A stretch of DNA of 64,000 bases from assembly GCF_900458815.1 (NCBI RefSeq), contig NZ_UHDZ01000001.1, positions 1,054,001-1,118,000 on the forward strand, read 5' to 3'. Both the position numbers and the translations under genes were made by a program. The notes below the pieces were generated by a model. It was not told the DNA's origin and made no database searches. It worked only from the letters and a program-made list of their open reading frames with translations. Source of the DNA: Staphylococcus saccharolyticus (GTDB taxonomy: Bacteria > Bacillota > Bacilli > Staphylococcales > Staphylococcaceae). Shown here in pieces: positions 49,943 through 58,860 of the stretch (position 1 is its first letter; every line of letters starts with the position of its first letter).

Positions 49943-52570
49943 TTGAATAAATTAGTGTTAATAGATGGTAATAGTTTAAGTTTTAGAGCATTTTATGCTT
50001 TACCGCTCCTTTCTAATAAAGCTGGTATTCATACGAATGCTGTATACGGCTTTGCTATGTTACTTGAAAAAATCGTAAAAGAAGAGCAACCCAATCACTT
50101 TTTAGTTGCATTTGATGCTGGTAAAACAACTTTCAGACACTCAATATACAGTGAATATAAAGGGGGGCGCCAAAAAACACCATCTGAGTTAAGTGAACAA
50201 CTTCCGTACATTCGTCAATTATTAGATGCTTATCATATTAAAAGATATGAACTTGAAAATTATGAAGCAGACGATATTATTGGGACTTTAAGTAAAGAAG
50301 CAGACGAAGCTGGATTTGAAACCATTATTATTACTGGTGATCGTGACCTAACCCAATTAGCTACTAAAAATATCACAATTTATTACACTAAGAAAGGTGT
50401 TACTGATGTTGATCACTATACACCAGAATTTATTGCTGAAAAATATGGTGGATTAGTACCGAAACAAATTATTGATATGAAAGGCCTAATGGGAGATACA
50501 TCTGATAATATTCCTGGGGTCGCAGGTGTCGGTGAAAAAACGGCTATTAAATTACTTAATCAATTTGGTTCAGTTGAAGGTGTATACGATAATATAGAAG
50601 ACGTAACTGCTAAGAAATTAAAAGAAAAACTTATTAATAGTAAAGATGACGCGTTGATGAGTAAAGAACTCGCTACAATTAATGTTAATAGTCCAATTCA
50701 TGTATCACTTGAAGAAACTCAATTAACTAATCAAGATGATAATGATGAAAAAATAGAGCTATTTAAAAAACTTGAATTTAAGCAATTATTATCAGATATA
50801 GATGTAGATAGTAAAAATGAAGTAATAGAGAAAACATTTAAAATTGAATCAGATTTTCAATATGTCGATTTTAAAAGTTTAAAACATGCTACAATTCATT
50901 TCGAAATTGATGGAACAAATTATCTTAAAGATCGCATCTTAAAGTTTGGACTTTACACTAATCATTTACATATTGTTATCAATGTAGAAGATATCCAAAG
51001 TCATCAGGATTTAATTAATTGGTTAGAAAGTAATCAAACATCCAAAATTGTTTATGATGCTAAGAAAACATATATAGTAGCGCATCGTATAGGAATTAAC
51101 ATTGCAAATATTCAATTTGATGTGATGCTCGCAAGTTACATTATAGATCCGTCTCGTTCTATTGACGATGTAAAATCTGTAGTTGCATTATATGGTCAAA
51201 ATTATGTTAAAGATAATATATCTGTTTATGGAAAAGGAAAAAAATATAAAGTGCCAGAAGATCGTATATTAAATGAACATGTAGCTTCAATAACTGAAGG
51301 TATTGCTCTCTCAAAACCAAAGATGGAATCTCAATTAAAAGAATATAATCAAGTAGAACTTTTAGCTTATTTGGAATTACCACTCGCAAAGATTTTAAGC
51401 CACATGGAAGAAATTGGTATTTATACTGATGAAAAAGATTTAAAACATATGGAGAATGAAATTCAAGAAAAATTAGATGTACTTATTAAAAATATTCACG
51501 AAGCTGCTGGTGAAGAATTTAATATTAACTCTCCAAAACAATTAGGTGTAGTATTGTTCGAAGCCTTGAAATTGCCAGTAATTAAAAAAACGAAAACAGG
51601 TTATTCTACTGCGGTTGATGTACTTGAAAAACTTCAAGGTGAACATCCAATTATTGATTATATTTTAGAATATAGACAACTTTCTAAATTACAATCTACT
51701 TATGTAGAAGGTTTGCAAAAGGTCATTAGTAAAGATAAGAGAATCCATACACGTTTTAATCAGACTTTAGCGCAAACAGGAAGACTATCAAGCGTTGATC
51801 CTAATTTACAAAACATACCTATCCGTTTAGAAGAAGGAAGAAAAATTAGAAAAGCATTTAAACCAACTTCTCAAGATAGTGTAATTTTATCTGCTGATTA
51901 TTCACAAATTGAATTACGTGTGCTAGCTCATATTACACAAGATGAAAGTTTAAAAGAAGCATTTATACATGGATATGATATTCATACTGCCACAGCAATG
52001 AAAGTTTTCAATGTTGAAGCGAATGACGTTGATAGTCTTATGAGAAGACAAGCAAAGGCAGTTAATTTTGGTATAGTATATGGGATAAGTGACTATGGTT
52101 TGAGTCAAAGTTTAGGTATTACACGTAAAAAAGCAAAAGCTTTTATTGATGATTATCTAGCTAGTTTTCCTGGTGTTAAGAAATATATGTCAGATATTGT
52201 TAAAGATGCAAAAGCACAAGGTTATGTTGAAACGCTTTTACATCGTCGTCGATATATTCCTGATATTATTAGTAGAAACTTTAACTTAAGAAGTTTTGCA
52301 GAACGAACCGCCATGAATACGCCTATTCAAGGTAGTGCTGCTGATATTATTAAATTAGCGATGGTTAAATTTAATGAAAAGGTTAAAGATACGAACTATC
52401 ATGCAAAATTGTTATTACAAGTACATGACGAACTTATATTTGAATTACCAAAATCAGAAGTTGAAGATTTCAGTGAATTTGTAGAAGAAATTATGGAGAA
52501 TGCACTTGAATTAGATGTACCTTTAAAAGTTGATTCAAGTTATGGATCAACATGGTACGATGCTAAATAA
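49943..52570 (+). CDS. polA: DNA polymerase I
   Basis: Repair and Okazaki-fragment polymerase with 5' flap nuclease. 875 residues. The 5' nuclease domain (1-290) shows YEADDIIGTLSKEA and GDRDLTQL. The 3'-5' exonuclease-like domain (about 300-465) lacks the DxE proofreading motif (FEIDGT stands there), as in Bacillus enzymes. The polymerase A domain shows SADYSQIELRVLAH, RRQAKAVNFGIVYG and QVHDELIFEL. The start is TTG 49943, ten bases after GGAGGT, giving MNKLVLIDGNSL as in orthologues. The upstream ATG at 49910 has no ribosome site. It begins a polA-mutM-coaE operon. Confidence 0.95.
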   Translation: MNKLVLIDGNSLSFRAFYALPLLSNKAGIHTNAVYGFAMLLEKIVKEEQPNHFLVAFDAGKTTFRHSIYSEYKGGRQKTPSELSEQLPYIRQLLDAYHIKRYELENYEADDIIGTLSKEADEAGFETIIITGDRDLTQLATKNITIYYTKKGVTDVDHYTPEFIAEKYGGLVPKQIIDMKGLMGDTSDNIPGVAGVGEKTAIKLLNQFGSVEGVYDNIEDVTAKKLKEKLINSKDDALMSKELATINVNSPIHVSLEETQLTNQDDNDEKIELFKKLEFKQLLSDIDVDSKNEVIEKTFKIESDFQYVDFKSLKHATIHFEIDGTNYLKDRILKFGLYTNHLHIVINVEDIQSHQDLINWLESNQTSKIVYDAKKTYIVAHRIGINIANIQFDVMLASYIIDPSRSIDDVKSVVALYGQNYVKDNISVYGKGKKYKVPEDRILNEHVASITEGIALSKPKMESQLKEYNQVELLAYLELPLAKILSHMEEIGIYTDEKDLKHMENEIQEKLDVLIKNIHEAAGEEFNINSPKQLGVVLFEALKLPVIKKTKTGYSTAVDVLEKLQGEHPIIDYILEYRQLSKLQSTYVEGLQKVISKDKRIHTRFNQTLAQTGRLSSVDPNLQNIPIRLEEGRKIRKAFKPTSQDSVILSADYSQIELRVLAHITQDESLKEAFIHGYDIHTATAMKVFNVEANDVDSLMRRQAKAVNFGIVYGISDYGLSQSLGITRKKAKAFIDDYLASFPGVKKYMSDIVKDAKAQGYVETLLHRRRYIPDIISRNFNLRSFAERTAMNTPIQGSAADIIKLAMVKFNEKVKDTNYHAKLLLQVHDELIFELPKSEVEDFSEFVEEIMENALELDVPLKVDSSYGSTWYDAK

Positions 52571-52585
52571 AGAAAGGATAACATC

Positions 52586-53458
52586 ATGCCTGAGTTACCA
52601 GAAGTTGAACACGTTAAAAGAGGAATTGAACCTTATGTAAAAAACGAAAAAATTAAGAAAGTTGCCTTTGCTAATAATGTTATTGAAGGAAAAAATAACC
52701 ATAGGGAAACAATTATTAAAGAAATTGAACTAGATACATTTAAATCATTAACTGAAGGTTATGTCATAAAGGATGTCTTTAGACGTAGTAAATACATTAT
52801 CTTTTATATTGATAAAGGTAATGATCAAAGAATATTAATAAGCCACTTAGGCATGGCTGGCGGATTCTTTGTAGTGAATCAATTAGAAGATATCGATGTA
52901 GTTAACTACCGTAAACATTGGCAAGTTATTTTTGAGTTAGAAAACAATCAAAAATTAATTTATTCGGATATTAGACGATTTGGTGAAATTAGAAATGTTG
53001 CAGCTTTTGAAAGCTATCCATCAATTTTAGAAATCGCTCCTGAACCATTTGATGAAGAAGCATTTTCACATTATTTAAGTTGTTTTAATATTAGAAAATA
53101 TGTAAATAAACCTATCAAACAAGTGATTCTTGATCATCGTGTGATTGCTGGAGCTGGTAATATATATGCCTGTGAAGCATTGTTTAGGGCAGGTATTCGA
53201 CCTGATAGAAATACTCATACACTCTCTAATCAGGAAAAAGAAATGCTCTTTTATTATGTTCGAGAAGTGTTAGAAGAGGGTATAAAATACGGCGGTACAA
53301 GTATATCTAATTATCGACATGCTGATGGAAAAGCTGGAGAAATGCAATTACATCTAAATGTATATAAACAAAAAATCTGTAAAGTATGTGGGCATGAAAT
53401 TGAGACCAAAGTGATTGCTAGTAGGAACAGTCATTTTTGCCCTATCTGTCAGAAATAA
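52586..53458 (+). CDS. mutM: Formamidopyrimidine-DNA glycosylase
   Basis: Removes 8-oxoguanine and FaPy lesions with AP-lyase activity. 290 residues. N-terminal PELPEVE provides the catalytic Pro and Glu. H2TH region: VIAGAGNIYACEALFRAGIRP. C-terminal zinc finger: CKVCGHEI and HFCPICQK. The start follows GAAAGGATAACATC, 15 bases after polA. Confidence 0.96.
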   Translation: MPELPEVEHVKRGIEPYVKNEKIKKVAFANNVIEGKNNHRETIIKEIELDTFKSLTEGYVIKDVFRRSKYIIFYIDKGNDQRILISHLGMAGGFFVVNQLEDIDVVNYRKHWQVIFELENNQKLIYSDIRRFGEIRNVAAFESYPSILEIAPEPFDEEAFSHYLSCFNIRKYVNKPIKQVILDHRVIAGAGNIYACEALFRAGIRPDRNTHTLSNQEKEMLFYYVREVLEEGIKYGGTSISNYRHADGKAGEMQLHLNVYKQKICKVCGHEIETKVIASRNSHFCPICQK

Positions 53459-53473
53459 AGGAAGAGTGAAAAT

Positions 53474-54085
53474 ATGCCAAAAGTGATTGGTTTAACAGGT
53501 GGTATTGCTACTGGCAAATCAACTGTATCAGAATTATTAATAGCATACGGCTTTAAAATCGTGGATGCGGATATCGCATCTCGAGAAGCTGTAAAAAAAG
53601 GTTCTAAAGGGCTTGAGCAAATAAAAAAAACATTTGGAGGAGAAGCCATTGATGATAACGGAGAAATGAACCGAAAATATATGGGTGAACTTGTATTTAA
53701 TCATCCTGAAAAACGCATAGTGTTAAATAATATTGTTCATCCTATTGTTAGAGAACTCATGGAAGAACAAAAAAAATACTATCTTAATCAAGGATTTAAT
53801 GTTGTAATGGATATTCCACTATTATTTGAAAACGATTTGCAAGATACTGTAGATGAGGTATGGGTAGTATATACTTCTGAAAGTATTCAAATTGATCGGT
53901 TAATGGAAAGAAATAATTTAACGCAAGAAGATGCTAAAGCCCGAGTTCTTAGTCAAATTTCTATTGATAAAAAGAGTAGAATGGCCGATTATGTTATAGA
54001 TAATTTAGGTGATAAACTTGAATTGAAACAGAATTTACAGCAATTACTAGAAAAACAAGGTTATATTAGCTCTATAAATGAATAG
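53474..54085 (+). CDS. coaE: Dephospho-CoA kinase
   Basis: Last step of CoA synthesis. 203 residues, P-loop kinase with [23 protein letters not shown] and [10 protein letters not shown]. The start follows GGAAGAGTGAAAAT, 15 bases after mutM. Third gene of the polA operon; a strong terminator follows. Confidence 0.96.
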   Translation: MPKVIGLTGGIATGKSTVSELLIAYGFKIVDADIASREAVKKGSKGLEQIKKTFGGEAIDDNGEMNRKYMGELVFNHPEKRIVLNNIVHPIVRELMEEQKKYYLNQGFNVVMDIPLLFENDLQDTVDEVWVVYTSESIQIDRLMERNNLTQEDAKARVLSQISIDKKSRMADYVIDNLGDKLELKQNLQQLLEKQGYISSINE

Positions 54086-54090
54086 ATTTA

Positions 54091-54135
54091 AAAAAGTGTT
54101 TGTGTTTACATATTTTCACAAGCACTTTTTCTTTT
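54091..54135 (+). terminator. Terminator after coaE
   Basis: AAAAAGTGTTTGTG (54091-54104) pairs with CACAAGCACTTTTT (54117-54130), one G-T pair, with more T after it. Confidence 0.85.
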
Positions 54136-54212
54136 TAGTTAAAAGGATAATTAAATTTATAATAAGAATAAGTTATATTTAATGATAGTTAAAACTTTTC
54201 TTGAAGATACTA

Positions 54213-54226
54213 AGTAACCGCTTTCA
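54213..54226 (+). promoter_or_regulatory. Candidate cre site at the gapB -35 region
   Basis: AGTAACCGCTTTCA matches TGWAARCGYTWWCA at 12 of 14 positions. Its right end (CTTTCA, 54221-54226) is the likely -35, 17 bases before TATACT (54244-54249), so binding should repress. Confidence 0.45.
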
Positions 54227-54238
54227 AAAACGAGTAAT

Positions 54239-54270
54239 TATGTTATACTAATTTCGTAAAGTATAACATA
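54239..54270. promoter_or_regulatory. gapB operator-like inverted repeat, CcpN-motif match
   Basis: TATGTTATACT (54239-54249) and AGTATAACATA (54260-54270) form a perfect 11-bp inverted repeat with a 10-nt spacer that covers the -10 box and start site. Each arm fits TRTGHYATAYW, the CcpN binding motif as I recall it from Bacillus gapB/pckA. The repeat is seen directly. CcpN involvement is inference. Confidence 0.6.
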
Positions 54271-54293
54271 TAAAAACTCAAGGGGTGCTTTAA

Positions 54294-55319
54294 ATGTCAA
54301 CGAATATTGCAATTAATGGAATGGGTAGAATTGGAAGAATGGTCTTACGTATAGCTTTAAAAACTAATGATTTAAACGTTGTAGCTATTAATGCAAGCTA
54401 TCCACCAGAAACAATTGCACATTTAATTAACTATGATACAACTCATGGTACATATGATAAAAAAGTCGAACCAACTGATAATGGTATTAAAGTAGGAGTG
54501 CATTTTATTCAATTAGTGTCAGATCGTAATCCTGAAAATTTACTATGGAAAGAATTAGATATCGATATTGTAATCGAAGCAACTGGTAAATTTAATCATG
54601 GAGACAAAGCAATTGCTCATATTCATGCTGGAGTAAAAAAAGTCTTGCTTACTGGACCATCTAAAGGTGGTAAAGTTCAAATGATTGTTAAAGGTGTTAA
54701 TGACGATAAACTCGATGTCAATGAATATGATATATTTAGTAATGCTTCCTGCACCACTAATTGTATAGGTCCAGTTGCTAAAGTTTTAAATGATAAATTT
54801 GGCATTGTCAATGGACTTATGACAACTGTTCACGCCATTACTAATGATCAGAAAAATATTGATAATCCCCATAAAGATTTAAGAAGAGCACGTTCTTGTA
54901 ATGAAAGTATTATCCCTACATCAACAGGTACAGCTAAAGCATTGAAAGAAGTTTTACCTCAAGTAGAAGGTAAACAACATGGCATGGCTTTACGAGTTCC
55001 GACTAAAAATGTTTCACTCGTCGATTTAGTTGTTGATTTAGAAAAAAATGTGTCTGTAGAAGAAGTTAATGTAGCATTTAAAAATGCTGGATTAGAAGGC
55101 ATACTCGATGTTGAATACGCACCATTAGTATCAGTAGATTTTAATACAAATCCAAATTCTGCTATAGTTGATGCACAATCTACTATGGTCATGGGGGATA
55201 ACAAAGTTAAAGTTATTGCTTGGTATGATAATGAGTGGGGATACTCTAATCGAGTTGTAGAAGTAGCAGAACAAATAGGCCAGCTGATAAATAATAAGGC
55301 AACAGCTAAAGCCGTGTAA
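54294..55319 (+). CDS. gapB: Glyceraldehyde-3-phosphate dehydrogenase, gluconeogenic GapB type
   Basis: Interconverts 1,3-bisphosphoglycerate and glyceraldehyde-3-phosphate, in the GapB group mainly in the gluconeogenic direction with NADP(H). 341 residues. Nucleotide loop INGMGRIGRMVLR; catalytic Cys153 in SNASCTTNC. After the second strand it reads VAINASYP, lacking the aspartate (NDLT/D) typical of NAD-specific glycolytic GAPDH, which supports NADP use. The start follows AAGGGGTGCTTTAA. It is placed after coaE and before nrdR as in other Bacillales. Predicted repression by glucose through the sites upstream. Confidence 0.93.
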   Translation: MSTNIAINGMGRIGRMVLRIALKTNDLNVVAINASYPPETIAHLINYDTTHGTYDKKVEPTDNGIKVGVHFIQLVSDRNPENLLWKELDIDIVIEATGKFNHGDKAIAHIHAGVKKVLLTGPSKGGKVQMIVKGVNDDKLDVNEYDIFSNASCTTNCIGPVAKVLNDKFGIVNGLMTTVHAITNDQKNIDNPHKDLRRARSCNESIIPTSTGTAKALKEVLPQVEGKQHGMALRVPTKNVSLVDLVVDLEKNVSVEEVNVAFKNAGLEGILDVEYAPLVSVDFNTNPNSAIVDAQSTMVMGDNKVKVIAWYDNEWGYSNRVVEVAEQIGQLINNKATAKAV

Positions 55320-55390
55320 TTAATGATGTGTTCAAGTTAGATTCATATTAATTTTTAATCTATATTTAAATGAACAGAATTTGCGTTAAG

Positions 55391-55421
55391 ACGCTAACAA
55401 AATTAAAGACTTTGTTAGCGT
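55391..55421 (+). terminator. Terminator after gapB
   Basis: ACGCTAACAAA (55391-55401) pairs perfectly with TTTGTTAGCGT (55411-55421), followed by TATCTTTTG. Confidence 0.85.
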
Positions 55422-55750
55422 TATCTTTTGTTAAAAATTTCTCATTTCACTCTCTAAGTCAATAAACCTATACATAATTTTTATTTACTTAAGAAGACAC
55501 AGTCATTGTTAACTAATTTAATATTTTATAGCATTTGACAGTTTGAAAACTGTTTTAAAAAATTGATAGATGAATATAATTTGAAATTCTAAATTAAAAT
55601 CAGAAATTCAACTACTGTGTTTATAAAATATCTGTTTTTATTTTACTGATGTAAATTAATAATAAATAGAGTATAATCAATAGCCTTTCTTTTTTAAGAA
55701 GTCTTTTTATAGTATAATTGACGATAATCAAACTTAAGAGGGTGACATAA
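55422..55750. other. Intergenic region upstream of nrdR
   Basis: About 330 bases without a gene. A perfect 7-bp dyad ACAGTTT-GA-AAACTGT lies at 55538-55553, overlapping TTGACA (55535-55540). TATAAT words occur near 55575 and 55712; the latter is the likelier nrdR -10. No known RNA family was recognised. Confidence 0.4.
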
Positions 55751-56221
55751 ATGAAATGCCCAAAATGTAATTCGACGCACTCAAGAGTCGTTGATTCTAG
55801 ACACGCTGATGAAGCAAATGCAATAAGAAGAAGACGTGAATGTGAGAATTGTGGAACACGATTTACCACATTTGAGCATATCGAGGTAAGTCCGCTAATA
55901 GTTGTAAAGAAAGATGGAACTCGAGAACAATTTTTAAGAGAAAAAATATTGAATGGTCTTGTAAGATCATGTGAAAAACGTCCGGTAAGATATCAACAAC
56001 TGGAAGATATAACGAATAAAGTAGAATGGCAACTGAGAGACGAAGGACAAACTGAAATTTCATCAAGAGAAATTGGAGAACATGTGATGAAATTATTAAT
56101 GCATGTCGATCAAGTTTCGTACGTTAGGTTTGCGTCTGTCTATAAAGAATTTAAAGATGTTGACCAACTATTAGCATCAATGCAAGGTATATTGAATGAT
56201 AATAAACGGAGTGATTATTAA
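55751..56221 (+). CDS. nrdR: Transcriptional repressor NrdR
   Basis: ATP/dATP-sensing repressor of ribonucleotide reductase genes. 156 residues. N-terminal zinc ribbon ([17 protein letters not shown] and CENCGTRF) with the basic DNA-binding stretch NAIRRRREC, then an ATP-cone (about 49-139; [11 protein letters not shown]). The start follows AGAGGGTGACATAA. Its stop abuts the dnaB ATG, so nrdR-dnaB-dnaI is one operon. Confidence 0.95.
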   Translation: MKCPKCNSTHSRVVDSRHADEANAIRRRRECENCGTRFTTFEHIEVSPLIVVKKDGTREQFLREKILNGLVRSCEKRPVRYQQLEDITNKVEWQLRDEGQTEISSREIGEHVMKLLMHVDQVSYVRFASVYKEFKDVDQLLASMQGILNDNKRSDY

Positions 56222-57589
56222 ATGGGTTTACAAGCCTATGAATATGGTTTAAGGCCAAAGGATGGATTTGAGGTCATTAAACATTTCCAATTAACTTCTG
56301 AACATTTAGAAATTTTAAATCGCTTGTTCACGCCTTTAATTGGGCTACAATCAATAGGTTTATATCATTTTATGAACCAATTTGTCGATAATGATAATCA
56401 CATAACACTTACACATTATATCTTTATGAATGAACTAAAGATAAATCTTTTAGATTTTAGAAAGCATATGGATTACCTTGAAGCGATTGGTTTAGTGAAG
56501 ACATTTGTTAAGCATAACGAAAAGCATACACATTTTGTTTATCAACTTGTTCAACCACCAACGGCTTATCAATTTTTTAATGATCCGATGTTATCAGTAT
56601 TTCTCTATAGCGAAGTTGAAAAAAATCGTTATCAATCACTTAGGTCTCATTTTGAGAAGGAATATAAAGATTTAGGCAACTATCAACAAACTACTAGAAA
56701 GTTTACTGAAGTGTTTAGTGTACCTAGAACTATGGTTAAACAAGATAATTCTTACTTAAAGAAAGTTCAAAATTATAATGGCATTGATTTGTCTAATGAA
56801 ACTTTTGATTTTGAAATATTGAGAAAAATGCTTAATCATCATTTTATAAGTAACGAAATCATTGATAAGGAAGCTCGGGAACTTATTATTCAACTAGCAA
56901 CACTTTATGGATTGACAGTTGATGGTATGCGAAATATTATTTTAAACTCAATTACCAGTAATCAAACTTTGTCTTTCGAAGAAATGCGTAAACAAGCTCG
57001 TTCTTATTACTTGATTGAACATGAAAATCATTTACCCAAATTACAATTAAATGTTAATCAGGTAAATGATTTTAATGAACAAAACCAAAATCATACTGAA
57101 AATTGGTTAACACTTTTAGATGATACGAGTCCTATTGATATGTTAGCAAGTTGGTCTGATTCAGAACCTACTCAATCTCAAAAAAGTATGATTGAAGAAC
57201 TGATTGAAAGAGAAAAAATGAACTTTGGTGTAATTAATATATTATTACAATTTGTAATGCTTAAAGAGGATATGAAATTACCTAAATCTTATATTTTTGA
57301 AATTGCATCAAATTGGAAGAAAAAAGGGATTGAAAATGCAAAACAAGCATATGATTACGCTCTAAAAGTTAATAAACCTAAAAGTTATGATGTTCAAAAT
57401 AAAAAAGATAGAAAATATCATAGTCGTCAAAAGCAACTTATTTCAAAAGAAAAAACGCCTAAATGGCTTGAAGAGAGAAATGCGCAATCAAAACAGCAAG
57501 ATTCAGGTAATAAAGATGAAAAACTCGAAAAAGATAGACAAGCATTTATAGAAAAACTAAATCAGAAATGGAAGGAGGGAGATAACTAA
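56222..57589 (+). CDS. dnaB: Replication initiation and membrane attachment protein DnaB
   Basis: Firmicutes-specific helicase co-loader (not the helicase itself) acting with DnaD and DnaI at oriC and stalled forks. 455 residues. An N-terminal winged-helix-like region (about 1-180) precedes the DnaB_2/DDBH2 region around IELLIERE...NFGVINILLQFVM, and a charged Lys/Gln-rich tail. Starts immediately after the nrdR stop; overlaps dnaI by one base. Confidence 0.92.
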   Translation: MGLQAYEYGLRPKDGFEVIKHFQLTSEHLEILNRLFTPLIGLQSIGLYHFMNQFVDNDNHITLTHYIFMNELKINLLDFRKHMDYLEAIGLVKTFVKHNEKHTHFVYQLVQPPTAYQFFNDPMLSVFLYSEVEKNRYQSLRSHFEKEYKDLGNYQQTTRKFTEVFSVPRTMVKQDNSYLKKVQNYNGIDLSNETFDFEILRKMLNHHFISNEIIDKEARELIIQLATLYGLTVDGMRNIILNSITSNQTLSFEEMRKQARSYYLIEHENHLPKLQLNVNQVNDFNEQNQNHTENWLTLLDDTSPIDMLASWSDSEPTQSQKSMIEELIEREKMNFGVINILLQFVMLKEDMKLPKSYIFEIASNWKKKGIENAKQAYDYALKVNKPKSYDVQNKKDRKYHSRQKQLISKEKTPKWLEERNAQSKQQDSGNKDEKLEKDRQAFIEKLNQKWKEGDN

Positions 57590-58509
57590 TGAAAAGTTTT
57601 AAAAATATTATGGGTTCTACACCAGATTTAGAAAAACGCATAAAAAAAATAAAACAAGATGTGATTAATGATTCTGATGTAAATCAGTTCCTAACTTTAC
57701 ATCATAATGAAATAACAAATACTACGATTGATGAAGATTTAAATGTATTACAAGAATTTAAAGATCAACAGAAGTACTATGATGGACATAGTTTTGAGAA
57801 TTGTCCAAACTTTGTAAAAGGGCATGTGCCGGAATTATATATAGAAAATGAAAGAATTAAAATTAGATATCTACCTTGTCCATGTAAGATTAAATATGAT
57901 GAAGAAAGATTTAATTCTAAACTTATTATATCACACCATATGCAACGGGATACTTTAAACGCTAAACTAAAAGATATTTTTATGGATAATAGAGAACGAC
58001 TTGACATTGCTGTGGCAGCAGATGAAATCTGTACGTCTCTTACGAAAAGTGAAAAGGTAAAAGGTTTATATTTATATGGTCCATTTGGTACAGGAAAATC
58101 CTTTATTCTAGGCGCCATTGCAAATCAACTTAAATCAGAAAAAATTTCTTCTACAATAGTTTATTTACCAGAATTTATACGTACTTTAAAAAGCGGATTC
58201 AAAGATGGTAGTTTTGAGAAGAAATTACAGCGAGTAAGAGAATCAAATATTTTAATGCTTGACGATATAGGTGCGGAAGAAGTCACACCATGGGTAAGAG
58301 ATGAAGTTATTGGACCTCTTTTACATTATAGAATGGTGCATGAATTACCAACTTTCTTTAGTTCAAACTTTGATTATAGTGAATTAGAGCATCATCTTTC
58401 TATGACGAGAGATGGTAGTGAAAAAACTAAAGCAGCTCGAATTATTGAAAGGATTAAAACATTATCCACGCCATACTATTTAGAAGGACAAAATTATAGA
58501 AACAATTGA
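57589..58509 (+). CDS. dnaI: Primosomal helicase loader DnaI
   Basis: AAA+ ATPase loading the replicative helicase DnaC. 306 residues. An N-terminal helicase-binding domain contains a zinc site (Cys72, Cys97, Cys99 region). Walker A is GPFGTGKSF (residues 164-172), Walker B is NILMLDDIG, and sensor 1 lies in FFSSNFD. The start ATG 57589 overlaps the dnaB stop (TAATG). The thrS promoter begins inside its last codons. Confidence 0.94.
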   Translation: MKSFKNIMGSTPDLEKRIKKIKQDVINDSDVNQFLTLHHNEITNTTIDEDLNVLQEFKDQQKYYDGHSFENCPNFVKGHVPELYIENERIKIRYLPCPCKIKYDEERFNSKLIISHHMQRDTLNAKLKDIFMDNRERLDIAVAADEICTSLTKSEKVKGLYLYGPFGTGKSFILGAIANQLKSEKISSTIVYLPEFIRTLKSGFKDGSFEKKLQRVRESNILMLDDIGAEEVTPWVRDEVIGPLLHYRMVHELPTFFSSNFDYSELEHHLSMTRDGSEKTKAARIIERIKTLSTPYYLEGQNYRNN

Positions 58510-58533
58510 ATTTTATTTTATGAAGTGTATAAT
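58506..58533 (+). promoter_or_regulatory. Promoter of the thrS T-box leader
   Basis: TTGAAT (58506-58511, overlapping the dnaI stop), 16-nt spacer, TATAAT (58528-58533). Confidence 0.7.
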
Positions 58534-58559
58534 GGAATTAAATCTAAATCGTTGAAACT

Positions 58560-58790
58560 ATTGAAGATAAGATAATTTAATCAATATTACACAGAAAGTC
58601 ATTAGTTGATGAGAATATGGCTGATATATTAAATTATTACTACTTCAGTGATGATATTTGTAATGAATATTCGGCTCAAGACCGTTATCTTATGTAGAGT
58701 ATAGGTGGAGACATTATAGAATGAAGTCTTCGCCTTAACTAGGGTGGTACCACGACTATCTCGTCCCTTGCTAGGGACGAGATTTTTTTG
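58560..58790 (+). promoter_or_regulatory. T-box leader of thrS
   Basis: AGGGTGGTACCACG (58741-58754) is the canonical T-box antiterminator sequence. It is followed by a perfect 11-bp terminator stem (58758-58768 with 58773-58783; ATCTCGTCCCT arm) and a T-tract. Upstream Stem I region starts near AGATAAGATAAT. A candidate threonine specifier is ACC at 58681-58683 (inferred). Confidence 0.94.
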
Positions 58791-58860
58791 TTATTAGGGT
58801 TTTTATCTTATTGATTCAATAAGTCAACGATCAGATGTTTATTAAATAGGAGGGTTTAGT

